From Psychroserpens mesophilus (GTDB lineage: Bacteria > Bacteroidota > Bacteroidia > Flavobacteriales > Flavobacteriaceae), in the NCBI RefSeq assembly GCF_000826645.1, contig NZ_JXJP01000020.1, positions 310,001 to 374,000 on the forward strand: a stretch of DNA of 64,000 nt, given 5' to 3'. Each line of letters starts with the position of its first letter. Position 1 is the stretch's first letter. The notes under the pieces are model-generated. The model was not told the origin of the DNA and ran no database searches. It saw only the letters and a list, made by a program, of their open reading frames with translations. The position numbers were made by a program, and so were the translations under genes. Positions 25,996 to 34,604 of this stretch are shown here, in pieces.

Positions 25996-27459
25996 ATGAA
26001 AACAAATACGATATCAATTATTCTCGTTTTATTATCACTTGTTGGCTATTCTCAGGTTCAAATAGGAAATGATATTGATGGTGACGCCATTTATGATTCC
26101 ATGGGTTGGGACGTTGCTATGTCTGGTGACGGACAAACAGTTGTTGTTGGAGCTCCTGGAAATTCTGATGGAGCTTACGCAGCTGGCCAGGTAAAAGTGT
26201 TTCAGTTTAATGGAACTGACTGGATTCAACTGGGAAATGATATTCTTGGTACTGCAGATGAGGATGGACTCGGACGTTCTGTTGATATTACAAGTGATGG
26301 CTTAACTGTTGTCGTTGGTACTCAATATAGTGATGTTGGTAGTTTTAATTCTGGAAGTGCTCGGGTATTTGAATTTAATGGAACTAACTGGGTTCAAAAA
26401 GGTAATACAGTAGCTGGTGTAAATGTAAATGATGAATTTAGTACAAGTATTTCAATTTCTAATGATGGAAACAGAATAGCAGTTGGCGCACCATATACTG
26501 ATACCACAGAGTTTGATAATGGCGTTTTAAGAATATTCGATTATGATGGAAGTCAGTGGAATCTCGTGTTTGAGCATTTTGGAGATAATGAAAATGATGT
26601 GTTTGGAATGTCCTTAGATATGTCTGGTGATGGAAATCATGTGATTTGTGGAGCATGGATAAATATTGATGGAACAACGAGAGAAGGTTATGCAAAAATA
26701 TTCTCTTTTGAAAATTCAACTTGGTCACAAACAGGTCAGACCATCTCAGGAGAAGTTCCTGGTAATTTCTTTGGAGCCTCGTCTTCTATTTCCGATGATG
26801 GAAGTATTGTCGCTATCGGAAGCTGGGGAAATGATGAGAACGGAACAGATTCTGGTGAAGTAAAAGTTTTTCAGCTTATAGGGAATACTTGGCAGACTTT
26901 TGGAAATGAAATACAAGGAAGTGATTCGTTTGAACGTTTCGGTTGGGCAATCGATTTGTCAAGTTCTGGAACTGTTTTAGCTGTAGGAGCACCTCAAGAA
27001 AATAACACACGTTTTTTTAAGTTTGATAATGGAAATTGGATTATGGTTGGAAATGCTATTGCTGGTGAAGCAATAAATGATGATTTTGGTTTTAGTGTTG
27101 ACTTGTCTTCTGATGGAACAAAAGTAGTTATTGGAGATCCTTATAGAGATGTAAATGGAAATAATTCAGGGTTTGTTCAAGTGTATGATATTACAAATGT
27201 GCTTTCGGTTGAAGAATTTGAATCGGAAATATTTAGTGTGTTTCCTAATCCAACAAAATCGACATTAACCATTCAAAGTAAAGTAGCTACAAGCTATATT
27301 AAAATTGTTGATATCAACGGCAGACTTTTAAATACTATAGATAACTTAAATTTAAGCCAAGAGGTTACCCTCGAGGTCGATTACTTATCTAATGGTATCT
27401 ATTTCTTAAACATTCAATCTGATAATAGTGAACAGGTGATTCGGTTTATTAAGAACTAG
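25996..27459 (+). CDS. Secreted T9SS cargo with FG-GAP-like beta-propeller repeats
   Basis: A 487-residue exported protein. A signal peptide occupies residues 1-19 (MKTNTISIILVLLSLVGYSQ). About seven repeats of 50-60 residues follow, each with the pattern SxDGxxVVVGAP or ISNDGNRIAVGAP, which suggests an integrin-alpha-like beta-propeller. The last 75 residues are a type A T9SS sorting domain (SVFPNPTKSTLTIQ at the start, GIYFLNIQ near the end). It should cross the outer membrane and be released or attached at the surface. No catalytic domain is visible; a binding or adhesion role is likely. A related cargo gene follows 43 bp later. Confidence 0.88.
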   Translation: MKTNTISIILVLLSLVGYSQVQIGNDIDGDAIYDSMGWDVAMSGDGQTVVVGAPGNSDGAYAAGQVKVFQFNGTDWIQLGNDILGTADEDGLGRSVDITSDGLTVVVGTQYSDVGSFNSGSARVFEFNGTNWVQKGNTVAGVNVNDEFSTSISISNDGNRIAVGAPYTDTTEFDNGVLRIFDYDGSQWNLVFEHFGDNENDVFGMSLDMSGDGNHVICGAWINIDGTTREGYAKIFSFENSTWSQTGQTISGEVPGNFFGASSSISDDGSIVAIGSWGNDENGTDSGEVKVFQLIGNTWQTFGNEIQGSDSFERFGWAIDLSSSGTVLAVGAPQENNTRFFKFDNGNWIMVGNAIAGEAINDDFGFSVDLSSDGTKVVIGDPYRDVNGNNSGFVQVYDITNVLSVEEFESEIFSVFPNPTKSTLTIQSKVATSYIKIVDINGRLLNTIDNLNLSQEVTLEVDYLSNGIYFLNIQSDNSEQVIRFIKN

Positions 27460-27502
27460 TCTTACATAACTGAAATAATTATATTTACTAAAATTTATTG
27501 AT

Positions 27503-29980
27503 ATGAAAAAACTATACATTACTCTTACTTTAATATTTACTATTCAATTGTCTTTTGGACAGATTGGGTTTCTGGAAGGATATTCAATAGATAATTCAAA
27601 TCTTATTATATCAATTTCTACAGCTGATATAAATAATGACGGAGATTTGGATATTTTAGCTACTTCTCTTGGTGGGGCAAATGATATAATGTGGTATGAG
27701 AATACAGGGGATCAAAATAATCTCTTTCAAGTAAATGCTTTAGGTGATTCCAACAGCTTTGCAAGTTCAGTTTATCCCAGCGATTTGGATAATGATGGTG
27801 ATTTTGATGTATTTGTCCCCGCCAGTACATTTATTAATACATTCAAAAATACAGATGGGATTGGTAATTTTGGAGATGCACAAAATATTTCTGCTGAAGC
27901 ACATTATGGTTTAACGTCAGATTTAGATGGTGATGGAGATATGGATTTTATTACTGTTTCTAAAACATTGAATAGAGTTTCTTGGTATAAAAATAGTGAT
28001 GGCCAAGGTACTTTTGGTACTGAACAAATCATAACCAATGATATCGACATTAGCTCGTCAACTAGTTTAATTACAAGATATATTCATGTGGCAGATATAG
28101 ATGGGGATAATGATATGGATATTTTATCTGCTTCTCCACTTGATGATAAAGTAGCATGGTACGAAAATATTGATGGACTAGGTAATTTTAGTGCCGAAAA
28201 AATAATAACAACGTCTGCGGATCGTCCAATTACTGTTATAGCAAAAGATATGGATGGTGATGGGGATTTGGATGTTGTATCAGGTTCAACTTCTGATGAT
28301 AAGATTGCTTGGTATGAAAACACTGATGGTCAAGGTGTTTTTAGTTCCGAACAAATTATAACTACCTCAATATGGCAATTAAGAGGATATGTGGAAGTTG
28401 TTGATATTGATAATGATGGTGATAACGATATTTTTACTATACTCAGTAATAATTTAGTTTGGTTTGAAAACTTAAATGGTGATGGGATTTTTAGCTCGCC
28501 AAAATTTGTTAACAACGATTATCCATTTTTTGGTGCAAATTATTTGCATATGGCAGATATCAACAGTGATGGAAAAATAGATGCATTAGTAGGGATTGGA
28601 ACACAGATACTTTTGTTTCTTAACTTAGGAATTGTAAATAAAATTGATGGCACTGTTACATATGATTTAGATGAAAATGATTGTGATTTGAATGATTTTT
28701 TTGTACCAAATATTTTAATTTCTTCAACTAATAACGAGGAAAGCTATTCTACATTTAGCCTCGCAGATGGCTCCTACGAATTGTTTCCTAATGAAGGCAA
28801 TTTGACTACTCAAATTCAAGATTTACCAAATTATTATTCTTCAAATCCCATCTCGTCAACTTCTAATTTCTCGGGTTTTGGTAATACAGATACTGTGGAC
28901 TTTTGCATACAACCTAATGGTGTTCATAATGACCTAAATATTGTTGTTTACCCAAGCATTAATGACCCACGTCCAGGTTTTGATACTACCTATAAATTAG
29001 TTTACAACAATATTGGAACCATGCAATTAAGTGGCTCTGTGTCTTTCGAATTTGACGATACAAAACTTCAGTTTTTAAATGCCAGTGAAACTGTTTCAAC
29101 TCAAACGAGTAATACATTGACATTTGATTACACCGATTTAAATCCGTTTGAAACCAGAACCATAGATTTAGAATTTAATGTGTTCGCACCTCCAATAACT
29201 GAAATAGGAGATGAGCTAATCTCAACAGCAACTATAAGCCCAATGTCTGGAGATGAAACAGAAGAAGATAATGTTTTTGAATTGCAACAAACAGTTATTG
29301 GTTCCTATGATCCAAATGATATCACTTGTCTTGAAGGTGAACAAATTTTAATTGATGATGTAGATAAATATTTACATTATCTCATTCGCTTTCAAAATAC
29401 AGGAACAGCAAGTGCTATCAATGTGAGAGTTGAAAATAGTTTAGATGAGAAATTAGATTGGACAACCATGCAGCTTGAAAGTCTCAGTCATACTGGACGT
29501 GTCGAAATTTTAAATGGAAGTGAGGTAAATTTTATTTTTAACAATATCAATTTACCAGATAGTACAAACGATGAGTCTAATTCCCATGGTTACATCGCTT
29601 ATAAGATCAAACCAAAAGACAATGTTGTTCTTGGTGATATTTTTTATAATACTGCTGAAATTTACTTCGATTTTAATCCGCCAATTGTTACGAATACTTA
29701 TGAAACTGAAATTGTAGAAGAACAATTGTCGCTTTCAGAATTTGAAGATAAATTATTTAGAGTATTTCCTAATCCTACACATTCAGATTTAACCATTGAA
29801 AGTACTCTCTTAATAGAAGAACTTGATATTGTTGATATCAACGGAAGATTACTGAAAAATCATTCCGTTCAAGAATCAGGGACTATTAGTATTAATGTTT
29901 CTGAACTAGATTCAGGGATTTACTTTTTAAATATTCAAGCTGAAGGTAAACAGCAAACAGTTAAATTCATTAAGAATTAG
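27503..29980 (+). CDS. Large secreted T9SS cargo with VCBS/FG-GAP repeats and DUF7619-like domain
   Basis: An 825-residue exported protein. Signal peptide: residues 1-19 (MKKLYITLTLIFTIQLSFG). Residues 25-380 hold VCBS/FG-GAP repeats of the DIDGDNDMDILSASPLDDKV type with calcium-binding DxDxDGDxD loops, predicting a beta-propeller. Residues 520-740 resemble DUF7619 (SYDPNDITCLEGE at its start, YFDFNPPIVTNTYET at its end). The last 75 residues are a type A T9SS sorting domain (FRVFPNPTHSDLTIES, GIYFLNIQ). It probably binds polymers or mediates adhesion. Its stop codon overlaps the stop of the SLC13 gene by 4 bp. Confidence 0.88.
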   Translation: MKKLYITLTLIFTIQLSFGQIGFLEGYSIDNSNLIISISTADINNDGDLDILATSLGGANDIMWYENTGDQNNLFQVNALGDSNSFASSVYPSDLDNDGDFDVFVPASTFINTFKNTDGIGNFGDAQNISAEAHYGLTSDLDGDGDMDFITVSKTLNRVSWYKNSDGQGTFGTEQIITNDIDISSSTSLITRYIHVADIDGDNDMDILSASPLDDKVAWYENIDGLGNFSAEKIITTSADRPITVIAKDMDGDGDLDVVSGSTSDDKIAWYENTDGQGVFSSEQIITTSIWQLRGYVEVVDIDNDGDNDIFTILSNNLVWFENLNGDGIFSSPKFVNNDYPFFGANYLHMADINSDGKIDALVGIGTQILLFLNLGIVNKIDGTVTYDLDENDCDLNDFFVPNILISSTNNEESYSTFSLADGSYELFPNEGNLTTQIQDLPNYYSSNPISSTSNFSGFGNTDTVDFCIQPNGVHNDLNIVVYPSINDPRPGFDTTYKLVYNNIGTMQLSGSVSFEFDDTKLQFLNASETVSTQTSNTLTFDYTDLNPFETRTIDLEFNVFAPPITEIGDELISTATISPMSGDETEEDNVFELQQTVIGSYDPNDITCLEGEQILIDDVDKYLHYLIRFQNTGTASAINVRVENSLDEKLDWTTMQLESLSHTGRVEILNGSEVNFIFNNINLPDSTNDESNSHGYIAYKIKPKDNVVLGDIFYNTAEIYFDFNPPIVTNTYETEIVEEQLSLSEFEDKLFRVFPNPTHSDLTIESTLLIEELDIVDINGRLLKNHSVQESGTISINVSELDSGIYFLNIQAEGKQQTVKFIKN

Positions 29981-31449
29981 ATTGTTTTTAATTCTGAAGG
30001 AAACCCTTCAACTGCTATATTCCAGACTTCAGGTAATACAAAATACACAAAGAGTGTTACGATGATAATCGAGATGATATTCATTACAATGCCTTTATTC
30101 ACCATATCTGGAATTCGTAAATATCCAGATCCAAAAACTACTGCATTTGGTGGTGTTGCTACTGGAAGCATAAAGGCACATGATGCTGCAACTGCTGCGC
30201 CAACCATTAATACAAATGGATGAACATCTACCGTTAATGCCATTGGTGCCAACACAGGTAATAACATCGCTGTCGTAGCAAGATTGGATGTGATTTCAGT
30301 TAGAAAATTCACGGCAGTTACTAGTAATAAAATTAAAATTATAGTTGTAACTCCTTGAAGCGTCGTCATCTGGCTGCCGATCCAATCTGCCAATCCGCTG
30401 GTTTCAAAACCTTTTGCTAAAGCCATGCCACCACCAAAGAGTAATATAATTCCCCAAGGTAATTTAACGGCTTCTTCCCAGTTGATAAGGCGTTCTTTTT
30501 TGTTTTTCGATGGAATTAAAAATAAGAGTATTGCAAAAAACACAGCTATAATAGTGTCGTCTAATGCTGGAAAAATATGTTGTAGTAAATAAGAGCGCGT
30601 AATCCAGCAAAATGCTGTGACTGCAAAAATAATAGCGACTAGTTTTTCTTCATAGCTAATGCTTCCTAAGGTTTTTAAAAGTCGTTTTATTTCTTGTTTT
30701 CCTCCTGGAAACTCCGTTTGCTTGAATGTAAAAGCGTAACGTGTGAGGTATTTCCAGCAGATAAAAAGTAAAAGTATCGAAATAGGAAAGCCAAACATAA
30801 ACCATTGTGAAAATGTAATTTCATAACCATACAGATCCGAAACCACACCTGCAAGTACGAGATTTGGAGGTGTCCCAATTAACGTACCAATGCCTCCAAT
30901 CGATGCGCTGTAAGCAATAGCTAGCATCAAAGCTTTACCAAAAATCTGATGTTCATTTTCAATCGTTTCCGGATTGTCTTTTAGTTGTTTAATAATAGCA
31001 ATACCTATAGGTAACATCATTACAGATGTGGCTGTATTTGAAATCCACATCGATAAGAATGCTGTGGCAATCATAAATCCAAGTATGATTTTCCGAACAT
31101 CGCTTCCTATAATGTTAATGATATGAAGCGCAATACGTTTGTGAAGGTTCCATTTTTCAATCGCTATGGCAATGATAAATCCGCCTAAATATAAAAACAC
31201 ATACTTATGTCCGAAAGATCCTGTCGTCGTTACTAGATCCATTCCGCCAGATAAGGGAAACAAAATGATTGGCAGTAAAGCTGTAACTGCAATTGGAATG
31301 GCTTCAGTAATCCACCAGATAGCAATCCAAACCGTAGAAGCAAGTACTGCAACGCCTTCAGGTGATAATCCTTCAGGTTTTACAAACAGATTAATAATGA
31401 CAAAAAGTAGTGGTCCTAAGACCAGTCCGATGCGCTTTGTAAGATTCAT
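29977..31449 (-). CDS. SLC13/DASS-family sodium-coupled anion transporter
   Basis: A 490-residue inner-membrane protein with about 11-12 helices. The two hairpin signatures of the family are visible: IGGIGTLIGTPPNLVLAG (first Ser-Asn-Thr type motif) and LTEITSNLATTAMLLPVLAP (second). WITEAIPIAVTALLP near the N-terminus is also typical. Members import dicarboxylates such as succinate, malate or citrate, or sulfate, with sodium. The substrate cannot be chosen from sequence, though dicarboxylate is the most frequent. It is monocistronic. Confidence 0.92.
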   Translation of the reverse strand: MNLTKRIGLVLGPLLFVIINLFVKPEGLSPEGVAVLASTVWIAIWWITEAIPIAVTALLPIILFPLSGGMDLVTTTGSFGHKYVFLYLGGFIIAIAIEKWNLHKRIALHIINIIGSDVRKIILGFMIATAFLSMWISNTATSVMMLPIGIAIIKQLKDNPETIENEHQIFGKALMLAIAYSASIGGIGTLIGTPPNLVLAGVVSDLYGYEITFSQWFMFGFPISILLLFICWKYLTRYAFTFKQTEFPGGKQEIKRLLKTLGSISYEEKLVAIIFAVTAFCWITRSYLLQHIFPALDDTIIAVFFAILLFLIPSKNKKERLINWEEAVKLPWGIILLFGGGMALAKGFETSGLADWIGSQMTTLQGVTTIILILLLVTAVNFLTEITSNLATTAMLLPVLAPMALTVDVHPFVLMVGAAVAASCAFMLPVATPPNAVVFGSGYLRIPDMVNKGIVMNIISIIIVTLFVYFVLPEVWNIAVEGFPSELKTI

Positions 31450-31594
31450 ACAATCAAAATTGTAGCCTAAAATACATAAATTATGAGGAAGCTATTTCAT
31501 TTATTTTGAAATAACTTAAGAGATAAATAATTGTTTTCCTTTTCGGATATACGCGCTATTTTTTCATAACTTTAAATCATCTAAAATTTTGAAT

Positions 31595-32221
31595 ATGATA
31601 GTATTGCTTGATAATGGTCATGGCGGATTAATAAATGGTGCATATCAAACACCAGGAAAACGAAAAGACTGGAATGACAAAGGCATTATCTATGAAGGCG
31701 AATTTAATCGCGCTATTGTCAACGGAATTATTGAACAACTTACATTTTTAAAGATTCCTTATGTAAATATTGCTCCCGAATATTGGGATGTGAGTTTGAA
31801 AACTCGCGTCAATCGTGCTAATAAATATTCTGCAAGTAAGAGTGTGTATATAAGTATCCATTCTAATGCTGGAGGAGGAACTGGTAGTGAAATTTTCACA
31901 TCTGTTAAACCGACAAAAAGTGATGCGATTGCGACTATTTTTGGGGAAGAATACCAGAAAGAATTTCCTGATATAAATTTAAGAACCGATTTTGATAGTG
32001 ATGGCGATTTAGATAAAGAAGTCAATTTTTATGTGTTAAAACATACCAAAATGCCAGCGATTTTAACAGAGAATTTCTTTATGGATAATGAAGATGAATT
32101 CAGAACCATACTGAATGTTCGGGAAGGACGAAAACGTATTATAGATTACCATGTTCAGGCCATTTTGAGAACTCGAATTGAAATATTTAAAGAGACCTCA
32201 CCATTAAATTTTATACCCTAA
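31595..32221 (+). CDS. N-acetylmuramoyl-L-alanine amidase (Amidase_3) without signal peptide
   Basis: A 208-residue zinc amidase that would cut the bond between MurNAc and L-alanine in peptidoglycan. Zinc ligands: His9 (LLDNGHGG), Glu36 (YEGEFNRA) and His89 (ISIHSNAGGG); catalytic Glu in AILTENFFM. I start at ATG 31595; the first motif begins at once, so there is no room for a signal peptide. It is therefore cytosolic unless exported by another route, as with phage endolysins or effector proteins. The next three genes follow at gaps of 12, 10 and 6 bp and form one operon with it. Confidence 0.9.
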   Translation: MIVLLDNGHGGLINGAYQTPGKRKDWNDKGIIYEGEFNRAIVNGIIEQLTFLKIPYVNIAPEYWDVSLKTRVNRANKYSASKSVYISIHSNAGGGTGSEIFTSVKPTKSDAIATIFGEEYQKEFPDINLRTDFDSDGDLDKEVNFYVLKHTKMPAILTENFFMDNEDEFRTILNVREGRKRIIDYHVQAILRTRIEIFKETSPLNFIP

Positions 32222-32233
32222 AGGGATCCAATT

Positions 32234-32722
32234 ATGACACTTGAAAATTATATTAAAAGGACTGTTGCCTTTCGGAAATCAATATTAGTAATGGTTTTGC
32301 TGTTGCTTTTGTCGTCCTGCAAAAGTCTTAAAACTGCAATTTTTGATCAGTATTCGTATCAGCAAGCCATTTCTATTAAGGTGGAAAGTTTAAACCTTAT
32401 GGATGATGCTTCACAGCCTTTCAACACGTTTGAAGTTGAAGTAGAAGATTTGATGCTGGAGCTTCAGAAGATGGTAGAATACGAAAAAAACAAACCCAAT
32501 AATGAAGTCAGTTATGCCATGTGGAATGTCCTGGCAAACAAAGATAAAAACTTACTCGCCGGATTTTTTAAACGCTGGAAAGATGATGGTCAACTTTCCG
32601 AAGCATTTACAAACGAGGCAAAGCTTCAGGTTTCCGAAGCCTTAGATTTAATTATAAAATACGAAGCCCAAAAGAATAAAACCAATGAGACGAATATTCT
32701 TAACTTTTTAGGAACCAATTAA
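32234..32722 (+). CDS. Lipoprotein of unknown function in the amidase cassette
   Basis: A 162-residue protein with a basic N-terminus, a hydrophobic stretch and a lipobox ending at Cys29 (LLLLSSCKSL), so it is a likely lipoprotein. The mature part is helical and charged, with no recognised domain. Lys follows the cysteine, which gives no acidic surface-export signal, so it probably stays on the periplasmic side. It lies 12 bp after an amidase gene. A protein that controls, tethers or neutralises that amidase would fit the position, but that is inference. Confidence 0.7.
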   Translation: MTLENYIKRTVAFRKSILVMVLLLLLSSCKSLKTAIFDQYSYQQAISIKVESLNLMDDASQPFNTFEVEVEDLMLELQKMVEYEKNKPNNEVSYAMWNVLANKDKNLLAGFFKRWKDDGQLSEAFTNEAKLQVSEALDLIIKYEAQKNKTNETNILNFLGTN

Positions 32723-32732
32723 AATTGATGTT

Positions 32733-33056
32733 ATGGAAATTGAAGGACTAATACAACTGCTAAAGGAAGAATTACTCAAGGTTTTAGGAGAGAGTTATTC
32801 AGATTATAAAAAAGAAACTAAAGAGGATGTTGAGTCGTTTTTGATGCTTTCTAAGGTGAAACTGGAGCGATGGACAAGTTTGCTTCAGTCTGGTGATCTC
32901 ACTCCTGAAGACTATGAATGGTTATTGAAAAGTCAGAAAGATTTACTCATACTTAACGCCTTGTATCAAGCAGGTGTTTCAAAATTGAGATTGGGACATT
33001 TAAAAAATAAAATTATTAAAACCATTGTAAACACAGTAATCACTGTTGTTGTGTAA
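32733..33056 (+). CDS. Small helical protein with hydrophobic C-terminus in the amidase cassette
   Basis: A 107-residue protein: mostly charged amphipathic helices (IQLLKEELLKVLGESYSDYK, then ESFLMLSKVKLERW), ending in a basic-hydrophobic tail (HLKNKIIKTIVNTVITVVV). The tail could dip into or cross the membrane. I recognise no family. It is packed between the lipoprotein gene (10 bp) and the amidohydrolase gene (6 bp to ATG). The tail is reminiscent of membrane-active peptides, but no function can be assigned. Confidence 0.65.
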   Translation: MEIEGLIQLLKEELLKVLGESYSDYKKETKEDVESFLMLSKVKLERWTSLLQSGDLTPEDYEWLLKSQKDLLILNALYQAGVSKLRLGHLKNKIIKTIVNTVITVVV

Positions 33057-33062
33057 TTGCTT

Positions 33063-34562
33063 ATGGATCATCAAATAGAATCGACTTCTAAAGAACAAAT
33101 ACCTAAACGATACACGGTTTACAATTGCCACACACATACGTTTACCATTGACCATGTGCCCAATAATTTTGGGAAGAAAATCATGCCAGTGTTGTATCAG
33201 GTCATTACGATGAAGGTTGTGAAATGGTACTATCTTAATTTGACCTATAGAAATAATAACTACAAGCGTTTTCTGCATAAATGTAAGAAAGTAAAACACT
33301 TTTTCCTCGACATATTAAAGTTTACGCGAGTACTGTATTGGCTTTATACGCTCATTTTGTTTTTCTTCAACTGGCTTTTTAAAATGCTGATTAACTTGTT
33401 AGCCTTAAGTAATTTGTTTAGTGCTGAAACGAAAGCAGCTTTTAAACGCTTTAGAACCATTGGACGTTATGCCACCTATAGTAAATCAGGACAACGGAAA
33501 GTATTCGATTTACTGGAAAAAACCTATGACACTGATACTAAATTTGTAGTCTTACCAATGGATATGGATTACATGGAAGCTGGTCAACCCATTGCAAATT
33601 ATATGCAACAACTGGATGAACTTTTAAAAGTGAAGTCAAATAATAAAGGGCAGATGTTGCCTTTCGTGTTTGCAGATCCTCGTCGAATAGCTGACCCTAA
33701 AATTAATGTTAACGGATTTTCATATCAAACCTATGTGAAGAGAAATCTTTCAAAACAGAAATTTCATGGGATTAAATTGTATCCAGCTTTAGGGTATTAT
33801 CCGTTTGATAAAGATTTAATCGAAACCTTTAAGTTTGCGCAAGAACATCAGATTCCGATTACAACGCATTGTATTGAAGGCACTGTGTTTTTTAGAGGAA
33901 AAAAGAAAAAAGAATGGGATCAGCATCCTATTTTAAAATATACTAAGAAAAAGGAGGAAGGGCCGATTCCTATTCCGTTACCTCAGACTAAGAATTACGA
34001 TTTTACGACAAATTTTTCACATCCTTTAAATTACCATTGCCTTTTAGATAAAGACTTGCTGAGCGATTATTTAGGTGTAGAAACCGATTTAAGTAAATTG
34101 AAAATCTGCTTAGCTCATTTTGGTGGTACAAAGGAATGGTTGCGATATACTGAAGATAACTGGAACAATTACAACAATAACATTTCACACAGTTCTAAAG
34201 AAGATTATCTAAATAGTAAAATTAAAAATACACTTAATCATGGCAGTACGAGAACGATTTGGTGGAATGCAAGTTGGTTGTCGGTTATTTATGACCTGAT
34301 GATTAAGTATGAAGGTGTTTATACAGACATCAGCTTTATTATTTTTAATGAAGAGTTATTTCCGCTTCTGAAATATTTGCTTCAAGATGACAAAGTGAAA
34401 CACAAAATTCTCTTCGGAACAGACTACTATGTTGTGGCTCAAAAAAATACCGAAAAAGCCTTATTTCAAAACCTTCGAAGCTATATAGGTGAAGACTTGT
34501 TTTATATGATTAGTCATTCGAATGCGAAACGATTTTTGAGTACAAGTTTTAAATCCTATTAA
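33063..34562 (+). CDS. Amidohydrolase-family protein with a membrane insertion
   Basis: A 499-residue protein with the metal centre of amidohydrolase_2 enzymes: His23-x-His25 (YNCHTHTF), a Lys in HGIKLYPALG, His in PITTHCIEGT, His in ICLAHFGG and Asp in LFGTDYYV. Between the HxH motif and the rest of the barrel sits a very hydrophobic stretch (about residues 80-118, LYWLYTLILFFFNWLFKMLI), which suggests membrane attachment. The substrate is unknown. I start at ATG 33063 (TTG 33057 also possible). It ends the four-gene cassette started by the amidase. Confidence 0.82.
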   Translation: MDHQIESTSKEQIPKRYTVYNCHTHTFTIDHVPNNFGKKIMPVLYQVITMKVVKWYYLNLTYRNNNYKRFLHKCKKVKHFFLDILKFTRVLYWLYTLILFFFNWLFKMLINLLALSNLFSAETKAAFKRFRTIGRYATYSKSGQRKVFDLLEKTYDTDTKFVVLPMDMDYMEAGQPIANYMQQLDELLKVKSNNKGQMLPFVFADPRRIADPKINVNGFSYQTYVKRNLSKQKFHGIKLYPALGYYPFDKDLIETFKFAQEHQIPITTHCIEGTVFFRGKKKKEWDQHPILKYTKKKEEGPIPIPLPQTKNYDFTTNFSHPLNYHCLLDKDLLSDYLGVETDLSKLKICLAHFGGTKEWLRYTEDNWNNYNNNISHSSKEDYLNSKIKNTLNHGSTRTIWWNASWLSVIYDLMIKYEGVYTDISFIIFNEELFPLLKYLLQDDKVKHKILFGTDYYVVAQKNTEKALFQNLRSYIGEDLFYMISHSNAKRFLSTSFKSY

Positions 34563-34604
34563 AATTGTAGAATATTATCTATATTTATAGAAATATTTCT
34601 ATGT

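Noticed and set aside
31595-34562. Prophage lysis region
   Set aside because: The amidase looks endolysin-like, but there are no capsid, tail, integrase or terminase genes nearby, and the cassette contains a metabolic-type amidohydrolase.
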